Shown piece by piece: positions 7,875 to 15,212 of a stretch of DNA of 19,509 nt (positions are counted from its first letter, which is position 1; every line of letters starts with the position of its first letter). The DNA comes from Actinomycetota bacterium (GTDB lineage: Bacteria > Actinomycetota > Thermoleophilia > Miltoncostaeales > Miltoncostaeaceae). A program made the position numbers and the translations under genes. The stretch spans positions 1-19,509 of the forward strand of contig CANJMX010000010.1 in NCBI GenBank assembly GCA_947475125.1, written 5' to 3'. The notes beneath the pieces were generated by a model. It did no database searches, was not told where the DNA came from, and saw only the letters and a list, made by a program, of their open reading frames with translations.

Positions 7875-8153
7875 GTGTCCGACGAGGCCATTGCCCGTAT
7901 TGATCACTTGCTGCAGGTGCAACAGCAACACCATCTTGACCTGGCGGCCCTCCTTGAGGACTACCGGCAGATGGTGTTCGAGGCCGATGCGCAGGGCGAC
8001 GAAGCCGTGTTCAAGACGGCATCGATGATGCCGGGTGGCAAGTACCACGTGCTCACCACGCACCTGCGGGAGACGTGGCTTGTGCTGCAGGCCGACCTCG
8101 TGCGGCTGTTCCCCGAACTTGCGCCACCCCCAAAGCCCAAGTCCACCGACTAA
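7875..8153 (+). CDS. Hypothetical protein, 92 residues
   Basis: I do not recognise this protein. The start is GTG at 7875, only 4 nt after a clear GGAGG (7866-7870). It is strongly predicted to be helical and amphipathic, from IARIDHLLQVQQQHHLDLAALLEDYRQ through a second helix HLRETWLVLQADLVRLFPEL, and ends in a proline-rich tail APPPKPKSTD. No signal peptide, membrane segment or cysteine is present, so a small cytosolic, possibly oligomeric protein is likely. It is divergent from tRNA-Ala. Its stop overlaps the stop of the convergent SDR gene by 4 bp. The strong ribosome site and codon use support a real gene. Confidence 0.75.
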   Translation: MSDEAIARIDHLLQVQQQHHLDLAALLEDYRQMVFEADAQGDEAVFKTASMMPGGKYHVLTTHLRETWLVLQADLVRLFPELAPPPKPKSTD

Positions 8154-9046
8154 TCCGGGAGCGCCGCCCGCAGCGCCGACTGCACGTCGGAGTGCACCCA
8201 CAAATAGCCACGGGCCTCGGCGGCGGCGGGCACCGCACGCTGGCTATCAAGCACCAGTGCGGCCATCTCCCCCATGGTCGCGCGCAGCACGAACCCCGGT
8301 GTCGGAACCCTGGCCGGGCGTCCGACCGCGGTGCCAAGTGCCGCTGCCACATCGCGCTGACGCATGGGGCCGGGCGCGGTGACATTGATTGGTCCGTGCC
8401 ACGAGGCGTTGTCAATGGCCGCGAGAATCATGCCCACCACGTCGGCGATCGCCACCCAGGGCACCCACTGCCGGCCTCCCCCGATGGCGCCCGCACCGCC
8501 AATGCGCGCAATCCTGGCCAGCCGGGGGATGACGCCGCCATCGGGTGCGAACACCATGCCGGTGCGGGAGATGGCCACGCGCACCCCGCCCGCTTCGGCC
8601 CGGTGGGCGGCGGCCTCCCATTCACGCGCAACACCTGACAGGAAGTCGGTCCCAGGTCCGGACGTCTCGTCCAGTACCTCATCCCCGCGATTGCCGTAGT
8701 ACCCACTGGCGCTGCCGCTCACCAGCACCGGGGGGCCCGCGCCAGCCGCCAGGGCATCGGCGATGCGGGTGGTGGTGACAACCCGGCTATCGCGGATGAT
8801 GCGCTTTCGCGCGTCGGTCCAGCGGCCCTCGGCCACCGAGGCACCGGCAAGGTTCACCACGGCGTCCACGCCATCGGTGGCGGCGGCCGGGAACGCCTCA
8901 GCCGCTGGATCCCAGCGCACGGTGCGAACCCCTTGCACCATGCCCCCGGCGCGCGAGAGCGGTACGACGGAGTCGCCCCGGGCAAGCAGGGCTCTGCTTA
9001 CGTGCCCACCAATGAGGCCACTCGCCCCTGTCACCGCGATCCGCAT
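8150..9046 (-). CDS. TIGR01777-type SDR epimerase-like protein (YfcH family)
   Basis: This is an extended SDR (NAD(P)-binding Rossmann) protein of 298 residues. It begins MRIAVTGASGLIGGHV with the nucleotide-binding GASGLIG and contains VDAVVNLAG and VLVSGSASGYYG, the family's counterpart of the active-site region. The C-terminal region (about 250-298, with VLDSQRAVPAAAEARGYLW) is the DUF1731 tail typical of TIGR01777/YfcH proteins. The physiological substrate of this family is unknown. I start at ATG 9046; the open frame continues 14 codons upstream, but the Rossmann strand begins at this Met. It is divergent from the DUF4234 gene with a 93-bp spacer, in which I see no clear promoter motif. 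Confidence 0.93.
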   Translation of the reverse strand: MRIAVTGASGLIGGHVSRALLARGDSVVPLSRAGGMVQGVRTVRWDPAAEAFPAAATDGVDAVVNLAGASVAEGRWTDARKRIIRDSRVVTTTRIADALAAGAGPPVLVSGSASGYYGNRGDEVLDETSGPGTDFLSGVAREWEAAAHRAEAGGVRVAISRTGMVFAPDGGVIPRLARIARIGGAGAIGGGRQWVPWVAIADVVGMILAAIDNASWHGPINVTAPGPMRQRDVAAALGTAVGRPARVPTPGFVLRATMGEMAALVLDSQRAVPAAAEARGYLWVHSDVQSALRAALPD

Positions 9047-9139
9047 ACCCCTGATGATGCCTGTCACAAGGCGTCGCGGACTGCACAACCCCCACGTCGC
9101 GCGTACCCTTCCCCTCTGAACCCCGATCAGGAGGCCGGA

Positions 9140-9586
9140 ATGGCGTTGGATATGGTTGTAGAAGGCGTCGCGGTAAAGCGGCGCGGCCCGTTGGTCACGT
9201 GGCTATTGATTCTCGTGACCATTGGTATCTACGGGCTGTTCCACTGGTACTACATGAACCGTGAAGTCCGTGATTTCTCCGCCGCGGCCGGGGCACCGAT
9301 CGGGAACTCGCCCGGCAAGAGTGTGCTTGCCCTCTTCCCCGGGGTATTCCTCGTCGTGCCGGTCATCTGGACCTGGGTGACCACCGCGACGCGGGTACGC
9401 GAGGTGCGTCGCATCGTGCTGGCCGGGGCGCCCGGCGAGGAGCCGTCGGTGGGCCTGTCTGTGCTGTTCAGCTTCCTCTACAGCCTTCAGCACCCCTACC
9501 TGCAGGCGTCGCTCAATGCCACCTGGGACATGGCCGGGGCAACCTCTGCAGTGGCAGCGGCTGCGCCACCCGCGCCCGCCGGCTGA
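9140..9586 (+). CDS. DUF4234 small membrane protein
   Basis: This is a 148-residue protein with three hydrophobic segments at about 18-38 (WLLILVTIGIYGLFHWYYMN), 62-82 and 104-122. The first segment with TxGIYxLFxWY followed by NREVRDF is the DUF4234 pattern. Function is unknown. The start is ATG 9140, with AGGAGG at 9129-9134 and 5-nt spacing. The open frame reaches further upstream, but that extension overlaps the divergent SDR gene and is not coding in character. The C-terminus is an Ala/Pro-rich tail. A strong hairpin follows the stop within 11 bp. Confidence 0.88.
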   Translation: MALDMVVEGVAVKRRGPLVTWLLILVTIGIYGLFHWYYMNREVRDFSAAAGAPIGNSPGKSVLALFPGVFLVVPVIWTWVTTATRVREVRRIVLAGAPGEEPSVGLSVLFSFLYSLQHPYLQASLNATWDMAGATSAVAAAAPPAPAG

Positions 9587-9596
9587 GAACCGACCG

Positions 9597-9641
9597 GATC
9601 ACACGGAGGCTGGCCCCCCGTGGGCCTGCCTCCGTGTGATC
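9597..9641. terminator. Long hairpin between convergent genes, likely bidirectional terminator
   Basis: A perfect 13-bp stem GATCACACGGAGG / CCTCCGTGTGATC (9597-9609 and 9629-9641) gains a fourteenth C-G pair. After one T-T mismatch it continues with GGCCC / GGGCC around a 5-nt loop. It lies between the stop of the DUF4234 gene (plus) and the stop of the aldo/keto reductase (minus), the expected place for a shared terminator. Neither side has a T-run, so it would be a hairpin-only type, reported for actinobacteria. Confidence 0.75.
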
Positions 9642-9703
9642 GATGGAACCGCCCGATCCAAAGAACAGGGCAAGGGCACCGGGAGCGGTGCCGATGAATG
9701 CCG

Positions 9704-10711
9704 CTAGACCGTCTCGCGCTGCGGCGGCTCACCGTGGCCGTACTCACGGGAGGCGGCAGGGTGTGCCGCAAGGACCGCCTCAATCGCGGCGTCCTCATCG
9801 GCGCTGAGTGGGCGGGCGGCAAGTGCGGCGATGCCCCGGGCCTGCGCGGCGTCGTGGGCACCGATGATTGCCGCTGTGACCGCTGGCAGGCGCAGCGCCC
9901 ACGCAACGGCGAGTTCGCCGACGCCACCGGATCGGCCGGCCTCGCTGGCGATGGCCTGGAGCTCGCGTACGACCTGAATGCGATCGGCGAACGACTCGTC
10001 AGCGAACAGCTCGCTGACGGCACGCCAGTCGTTCTCGGGGAAGGTGGTGTGCTCGTCCATACGGCCGGTCAGGAGACCGTGGGCCAGCGGTCCGTACGCC
10101 AGCACGCCCACGCCATTGTCGGCGCACCACGGGATCTCGGCCTGCTCGACCTTGCGACGCATCACGTGGTAGCCCACCTGGAGTGAGACGAATGGCTCCA
10201 CGGCATGCGCAGCCACAAGGTCGTCGCGGTGATAGTTGGACACACCGATCCAGCGGATCTTGCCCTCGTCGCGCAGACGCTGAAGCTCACCCATGGTGTC
10301 GGCGGCGTCCACGCCGTTCACCGGCCAGTGCACCTGATAGAGGTCAACGTGATCCATCTGCAGGGCCGCGAGGCTGCGCTCGAGTGCCATGCGCAGGTAC
10401 TCGCCCGTGGCCTCACGCCAGATCGTGAGGCCATCGGCACCCATCTCCCACGCAACGCCACCCTTGGTGGCCACAATGATGTCCTCGCGGCGCTCACGCA
10501 CGACCTTGCCCACCACCGCCTCTGCGCGGCCCTGCCCGTAGATGTCGGCGGTGTCGATCCAGTTGATGCCGCTGTCGAGGGCCGCGTGACAGGCCGCCTC
10601 GCTGTCGGCATCGTCGGCGCCGCCCCAGCGCCCGCCGAACTGCCAGGTACCGAGCCCCACCACAGTGAGGTCGAGGTCAGATGCGCCGAGTCGTCGGGTC
10701 TCCATGGTCAT
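9704..10711 (-). CDS. Aldo/keto reductase
   Basis: This is an NADPH-dependent oxidoreductase of 335 residues with an (alpha/beta)8 barrel. The catalytic tetrad is visible as Asp53 and Tyr58 (DTADIYG), Lys83 (ATKGG) and His128 (YQVHWP). The N-terminus RRLGASDLDLTVVGLGTWQFG and the GVSNYHRDDL stretch are typical of the YghZ/IolS-like AKR branch. The natural substrate is unknown. The start ATG 10711-10709 overlaps the stop of the upstream zinc-ribbon gene as ATGA, implying translational coupling; a second Met two codons later (10705) is also possible. It is the last gene of the minus-strand run that begins with the LysR gene. Confidence 0.95.
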   Translation of the reverse strand: MTMETRRLGASDLDLTVVGLGTWQFGGRWGGADDADSEAACHAALDSGINWIDTADIYGQGRAEAVVGKVVRERREDIIVATKGGVAWEMGADGLTIWREATGEYLRMALERSLAALQMDHVDLYQVHWPVNGVDAADTMGELQRLRDEGKIRWIGVSNYHRDDLVAAHAVEPFVSLQVGYHVMRRKVEQAEIPWCADNGVGVLAYGPLAHGLLTGRMDEHTTFPENDWRAVSELFADESFADRIQVVRELQAIASEAGRSGGVGELAVAWALRLPAVTAAIIGAHDAAQARGIAALAARPLSADEDAAIEAVLAAHPAASREYGHGEPPQRETV

Positions 10712-11160
10712 CCCTTCGTAACGGGCGTGAGTGCCACCAACATGCCGCCGTCATCGTCGTATGCCGGAAAGAGGTCGACCACCGCATCGCGGTCCTCGAC
10801 CATGCCACGGGGTCGGAACGTGCAGGGCTCACCCTGCACGCGTACGCCCCACTCCATCACCTTGGCCACGGGGTCGTCGGCGGCACTCGGGAAGCGCAGG
10901 TGGAGCGCCTCCACCACGTCCTGCCCGATCATGCCGCCCTCTGGCCAGCCGGTGACCGGCATTGCCGCGTGCCCAGCCGCAAGTACCCGCAGCTGGCGAT
11001 CGCAGCACACCAATGCGGTCAGCGGACCGGCGTAGTAGTCGTCCATCATCTCGAAGAGAAACCCGAAGCCGCACTTGGCACACCCACGGGGCTGGTGTCC
11101 CTCGGTGCGTTCAGACCCGACTTCGCGGTGGGCACAGTGGGGACAGAGGAAGACGGCCAC
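10708..11160 (-). CDS. Zinc-ribbon plus PAS-like domain protein
   Basis: This is a 150-residue soluble protein. Residues 1-35 hold a zinc-ribbon-like pair CPHC (6-9) and CAKCGFGF (27-34). From about residue 40, a PAS-like domain follows (YYAGPLTALVCCDRQLRVLAAGHAAMPVTGW, GQDVVEALHLRF). The arrangement resembles small zinc-ribbon/PAS proteins that I recall from Thermoleophilia. A sensor or signalling adaptor role is inferred from the PAS fold; no output domain is present. The start GTG 11160 lies 9 bp after the stop of the glycosidase-like gene, and the stop overlaps the AKR start (ATGA), so it is embedded in an operon. Cys50-Cys51 in the PAS part could bind metal or a cofactor. Confidence 0.8.
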   Translation of the reverse strand: MAVFLCPHCAHREVGSERTEGHQPRGCAKCGFGFLFEMMDDYYAGPLTALVCCDRQLRVLAAGHAAMPVTGWPEGGMIGQDVVEALHLRFPSAADDPVAKVMEWGVRVQGEPCTFRPRGMVEDRDAVVDLFPAYDDDGGMLVALTPVTKG

Positions 11161-11169
11161 GCGGGAAGG

Positions 11170-13125
11170 TTACCCGCCGAGCACGTCCACCCACGGTGGA
11201 CGATCCGCACTGCCCGGTACACGCCATGTCCAGGTGGCGTCGTCGAATGTGCCACCCGCCATCTTCTCGATCTGCCCGACGAAGGTCACCAGGTCCATTG
11301 GCTCCACCAGCGACGACGGCGTCATCACATCGGCGGCGAACGAGAGCACTCTGCCGCGACCCACGTCGCGCAGCACGGCGGCGGGGCGACCATCCAGGTG
11401 GGTGGCCACCACCGATGCACCGGCGGGCACGTCCTCAAATGCCCACGAGCGACGATCGTCCACGGGCACGCTGAGAAGATCGGCCGGGCTTCCCGCTGCC
11501 AGGGCATTGCGCTGTACGAGCAGCGCGGTCCCCCCCGGCTCGCTGGCCAGGCGCCCACCCATGAGCGCACTGCCCACGTCGGCCAGGTTCTCATTGCCGG
11601 GAGTGCGGGCGAATGCCTGTGGATCGGTCACCACCAGGAACCCGCCATCATTCACCCATGCGCGCAACTGCTCGGCGAATGGGCGCGTGAGCACCTCGCC
11701 CCGCGGAAGCCACACGACCCGGGCCTCGGCCAAGCGGGATGGATCGGCCTCAAGACGCGCATCCGAATCAAACCGGAATCGCGCGTGGTTGAGCTCGCCC
11801 AGCAGTGAGTACGTGGTGTAGATGCCGTCGCCCGACGCCTTGTACCGCGCGTCGCCGCCACGGTCGGGCTGGCCCTGCCCCTCGCTCATCACCGAGTAGA
11901 CCACCTGCGTGCCGGGGTCCACAGGCGGGTCGGGAAGCGTGACGCCCTTCAGGCGTGAGGCCAACGACAGCATGCCGTCGTACAGGGGCCGGTTGGTGAA
12001 GCGCGGATTGCCAAGCGCGAACAGGCTGATATGGGTGGCGCCGGCGCGCAGGGCCTGTCCCGCCCATGCATCCAGATCGGCGGCCACCGGCATGTAGCCC
12101 GAGTACCTGAACGCCTGCACGATGATGCGCGTCTCCTTGCCCGTGAGGTCGGAGAGGAACTTGGCGCCGAAGCCGGGGTTGTAGCGGCCACGGCCCGGGT
12201 CGTCCTTCTCGGCGTACGACACGTACGGGTCGCCCTCCACGACATCGGCAAACCCGCCGAGGGCCGTGTAGTCCCACGGCATGAAGCCGTCGATGAAGCC
12301 GTAGTCATTTGGCACTACCCGCGAACCGGGTGCCAGCTGGCGGATGAGTGCAGCCTGCTCGGCTTTCATGGCGAAGAATTCGCGGCTGGTCCACCGTGAG
12401 TAGGCCAGCCACTGAAGCCCCGCGAGCGATGACGTGGTGCGCTTCGCCGATGCGCTGGGTGGGCCCCATCCGAAATCGGCCTTGATCTGCGCGCGCTGGC
12501 GGCGCCACACCGCGCTGGTCGTCGCCGCGCGGCCCTTGGGCAGCACGACCTGGGGCTCGTCGGACCCCGTGAAGGCCCACACGTAGGGCTTTCCCCGAAG
12601 CCCCGGCACAGTGCGCCGGATCTCCTTGAGCGCCGAGGTGCGATAGGCCGGGTCAAGCAGCGACATGCGGCGCGTCGGCGCGTCGGTCTCCGGCTGAAAC
12701 ACGGTTCCGGTGGGGCGGCAGCGCTTCGGCACGCGCGGGTAGATGCACAGCGCCTCCTTGGCGGCCCGGGCCTCCACGTTGGCGTCCCACGAGAGCCCCG
12801 TGGCGGCGTACTGACGCTGGAAGTTGCCGGGGTTGCGCCACGCGTGCGGCTCAGTTGGGGCAATTGGGATGTCGAACGGAAGCGCGCCGAACCCGCTGAA
12901 CCACAGGCCGTTGTCGCCGGCCGTATGCAGCATCGCGTCAACCGTGCGGTACCACGTGGCGGCCGGGATGGGAGGCGGCTTCTTCGGGTTCCAGCGTGGG
13001 AGATCCTCCTGGTTGAGCTCGTGGCTCCAGTCGAATACCCGCCCCATGGGACGCGCGAGGGCGACCTGTGCGGCCGAACCGATCGCGAGCAGTGCCGCGG
13101 CGATGACGAGGGGCTTTCTCACCAC
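11170..13125 (-). CDS. Secreted GH42-like beta-galactosidase/glycosidase-type protein
   Basis: This 651-residue protein has a signal peptide (about 1-24: RKP, hydrophobic core AALLAIGSAAQ, then VALA). A TIM-barrel-like region follows (about 55-400). The region from about 400 to 540 resembles the glutamine-amidotransferase-like trimerization domain of family GH42 (VVWLPRGEVL, LRAWVNDGGFLVVTDP), and a small beta domain (about 560-620) closes the protein. Candidate catalytic carboxylates are Glu190 in GSDEPQ and Glu297 in DVVEGDPY; this is inference from position in the barrel. Cys127 and Cys136 may form a disulfide, fitting an exported protein. The start is GTG 13125, possibly the next GTG. It starts 51 bp after comA and ends 9 bp before the zinc-ribbon gene. 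Substrate is unknown, and the family match is by fold-level resemblance. Confidence 0.75.
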   Translation of the reverse strand: MVRKPLVIAAALLAIGSAAQVALARPMGRVFDWSHELNQEDLPRWNPKKPPPIPAATWYRTVDAMLHTAGDNGLWFSGFGALPFDIPIAPTEPHAWRNPGNFQRQYAATGLSWDANVEARAAKEALCIYPRVPKRCRPTGTVFQPETDAPTRRMSLLDPAYRTSALKEIRRTVPGLRGKPYVWAFTGSDEPQVVLPKGRAATTSAVWRRQRAQIKADFGWGPPSASAKRTTSSLAGLQWLAYSRWTSREFFAMKAEQAALIRQLAPGSRVVPNDYGFIDGFMPWDYTALGGFADVVEGDPYVSYAEKDDPGRGRYNPGFGAKFLSDLTGKETRIIVQAFRYSGYMPVAADLDAWAGQALRAGATHISLFALGNPRFTNRPLYDGMLSLASRLKGVTLPDPPVDPGTQVVYSVMSEGQGQPDRGGDARYKASGDGIYTTYSLLGELNHARFRFDSDARLEADPSRLAEARVVWLPRGEVLTRPFAEQLRAWVNDGGFLVVTDPQAFARTPGNENLADVGSALMGGRLASEPGGTALLVQRNALAAGSPADLLSVPVDDRRSWAFEDVPAGASVVATHLDGRPAAVLRDVGRGRVLSFAADVMTPSSLVEPMDLVTFVGQIEKMAGGTFDDATWTWRVPGSADRPPWVDVLGG

Positions 13126-13176
13126 GCACCCATCATGCCCGACCCGCCGCGGCGCGGGGTGGCGACAGGTTCCGGG

Positions 13177-14001
13177 TCAGATCCCCGCGCCATCCACGTG
13201 GCCGAGCGGCGTCATGGTGAAGAGCGTGTCCGCCCGCAGGCCGAGACGCAGGGTCTCGAGCGGGATGACCTCGTCGGGTGGGATGTTGCCGAGGTTCACG
13301 TTGGTGCCGAACGACCGGATAAACCAGGTCTGCTGAGACTTCTGTGGTGCCTCAAACAGCAGGCGGTGTACGTCGATCGCATGGACGATCTCGTCGATGA
13401 GGCCCATACGTACCTCGCCATCGCCACGAAACACGCCGGCGGTGCCGCTCTCGCGCGCCTCTGTGATGACCTTCCAGGCTCCGGCACGCAATTCGGCCTC
13501 GATCATCTCCACCCAGCGGTACGGCGCAATCACAACGTCGTTGTCCTTCGAGCCCACCTCCGACAGCACCGTGAAGTCCTGGGCAAGTTCGGCGATGTAT
13601 TCGAGCTTTCGCTCGTGCGGCAGGGTCACCGTCCCATCGGACACCTCAACGTGGCGCAAGCCCAGATCACTGACCCAGCGACGCCAGTCATCGAGCTTGT
13701 TCTGGACGTAACAGACCTCCCAGAACGTACCGCCGAGCACGACGGCGATGTCGGCCGACTCATAGAGGCGGATCTTCTCGCGCAGGTTTGGCTGCACATA
13801 GGCAGTACCCCAGCCCAGCTTGACGATGTCGATGTAGTCGGCAGACGTCTGAAGCAGCGACTCCACGTCGGCCAGCGACAGTCCCTTGTCCATCACGTGT
13901 GTGATTCCCGCCTGCCGTGGCCGCGGGGGCCTTCCGGGGAGCGTAAGGAATGAGGGCATCACCTCGACGCCCGACCCGTTGTCCATCGCCCCGTCGCTCA
14001 T
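13177..14001 (-). CDS. comA: ComA-type phosphosulfolactate synthase
   Basis: ComA adds sulfite to phosphoenolpyruvate, giving (2R)-phospho-3-sulfolactate. That is the first step to coenzyme M in methanogens and to 3-sulfolactate in Bacillus (YitD). The 274-residue protein shows the barrel motifs ITHVMDKG (Lys39), DIVKLGWGTA (Lys61), VEVSDGT, SEVGSKD, EARESGTAG and the C-terminal NVNLGNIPPDEVIPLETLRL. Residues 1-30 are a family-atypical leader, so a later start is possible (Met15). The start ATG overlaps the stop of the flavoprotein gene (ATGA). No ComB phosphatase, ComC dehydrogenase or sulfopyruvate decarboxylase is in the window. Many bacterial and plant ComA homologues (HSA32-like) have no proven sulfonate role, so the reaction is the family default, not shown here. 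Confidence 0.87.
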   Translation of the reverse strand: MSDGAMDNGSGVEVMPSFLTLPGRPPRPRQAGITHVMDKGLSLADVESLLQTSADYIDIVKLGWGTAYVQPNLREKIRLYESADIAVVLGGTFWEVCYVQNKLDDWRRWVSDLGLRHVEVSDGTVTLPHERKLEYIAELAQDFTVLSEVGSKDNDVVIAPYRWVEMIEAELRAGAWKVITEARESGTAGVFRGDGEVRMGLIDEIVHAIDVHRLLFEAPQKSQQTWFIRSFGTNVNLGNIPPDEVIPLETLRLGLRADTLFTMTPLGHVDGAGI

Positions 14002-15203
14002 GCCAGTGACCTCCGTGCCGCCGATCGTCCCGCGATACGCCCGAACACCACGGTGTCGAGCAGTGAGTTGCCCATCAGTCGATTCGTACCGTGTACCCCG
14101 CCCGTGATCTCGCCGGCAGCGAACACGCCATCAAGGGTGGTCGCGCCCTGCTCGTCAATCACGAGGCCACCGTTGCGGTAGTGCAGCACCGGGTACACCA
14201 GAACGCGCTCCTTCGTGATGTCCACCCCCTGACGGAGGTAGCGATTATGGACGTATGCGAGACGCTCGGCGGTGAAGCCCGCTCCGTGCTCCCGGTCAAT
14301 CGCGGTCGTGTCCAGCCAGACGCCCTCTGCGCCATCCGGCGCAGTCGCGCCACGGCCTTCCTCAACAATGCGGATGATGGCATTCGCGACCACGTCGCGC
14401 GGGGCAAGCTCATCGACGAAGCGCTCGCCATCGGCGTCGTGCAGCGTGGCGCCGTACGAACGCGTGGTCTCGGGAAGGGCGTAGCCCGCGAGCGCAGCGG
14501 GCCACAGCGCGCCGGTGGGGTGCCGCTGCCAGGAGTCGAGGTGTTCGGCCTGTGCGCCCAGCGCGATCGCCATCTCCAGCACCTCCGGCGTGGCGTCGGG
14601 ATGGTTGGTGGACTTGAGGCCAAGACGGGCGGCCTCGCCCGCAAGCCCGCCACCGGCCGCCAGCACCACGGCCCGGGTGCTGATCTCCGTCTCGCTACCG
14701 TCCTTCGCGCGAACCGTGGCCACCCATGAATCGCCGTCGTGGCGGAGTGCCGAGAGTTCGGTTGACTCGCGTACGTCAGCACCGCTCTCGCGTACGGCGG
14801 CGCGGAGCGCCTGCACCATCTCTGCACCGGTGCGCTCTCCGGCCTGCAGCAGGCGCGGCCGGCGCGCACCACCGCAGCGGATGATGCGCAGCAGATCGTC
14901 GTCGCGCGTGAAGGCCACGCCCAGGGAGTCGAGCCACGCGATGGCGTCGGGACCCCCCTCTACAAGGGTACGCAGCAGTTGCGGGCGGGCATCACCGTGC
15001 CCGGCGGCAAATGAATCGTCAAAGTGATCGTCCGTGCTGTCGTCGGGGGCCATTGCCGCCTGTATGCCCCCCTGCGCACGCCCCGTGTTGGACGCCCCGA
15101 GGGCCGACTTGGTGATGAGCACCACTGCTGCGCCCGCCTCACGGGCGGCGATCGCCGCGCTCATCCCCGCGCCCCCCGACCCCACCACGAGCACATCGGT
15201 CAC
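13998..15203 (-). CDS. Fumarate reductase/L-aspartate oxidase-type flavoprotein, short form
   Basis: This 401-residue FAD enzyme of the fumarate reductase/succinate dehydrogenase/L-aspartate oxidase family lies between the LysR gene and comA. The FAD-binding GSGGAG is at 8-13. Substrate-site residues of the family are all in place: His228 (RHPTG), Arg269 (LAPRD), His341 (PVLHYRNGG) and Arg375 (GVHGTNRLMGNSLLD). The protein ends right after the FAD domain and lacks the roughly 130-residue C-terminal helical domain of NadB and SdhA/FrdA. A dicarboxylate-like substrate is therefore likely, but NAD synthesis is not indicated: no nadA or nadC is near. The start is GTG 15203, 9 bp after the LysR stop. 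Coupling with comA (ATGA) suggests a linked reaction, perhaps on a sulfonated C3 or C4 acid; that is inference. Confidence 0.88.
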   Translation of the reverse strand: MTDVLVVGSGGAGMSAAIAAREAGAAVVLITKSALGASNTGRAQGGIQAAMAPDDSTDDHFDDSFAAGHGDARPQLLRTLVEGGPDAIAWLDSLGVAFTRDDDLLRIIRCGGARRPRLLQAGERTGAEMVQALRAAVRESGADVRESTELSALRHDGDSWVATVRAKDGSETEISTRAVVLAAGGGLAGEAARLGLKSTNHPDATPEVLEMAIALGAQAEHLDSWQRHPTGALWPAALAGYALPETTRSYGATLHDADGERFVDELAPRDVVANAIIRIVEEGRGATAPDGAEGVWLDTTAIDREHGAGFTAERLAYVHNRYLRQGVDITKERVLVYPVLHYRNGGLVIDEQGATTLDGVFAAGEITGGVHGTNRLMGNSLLDTVVFGRIAGRSAARRSLA

Positions 15204-15212
15204 GCCCGCGGC

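Noticed and set aside
13143..13158. CCCGC/GCGGG hairpin between comA and the glycosidase-like gene as a terminator
   Set aside because: A 5-bp GC-only stem without a T-run is expected by chance in such GC-rich DNA.
13998..15203. Assignment of the flavoprotein as NadB (L-aspartate oxidase)
   Set aside because: It is about 130 residues too short, and no nadA or nadC is adjacent, so only the family level is supported.
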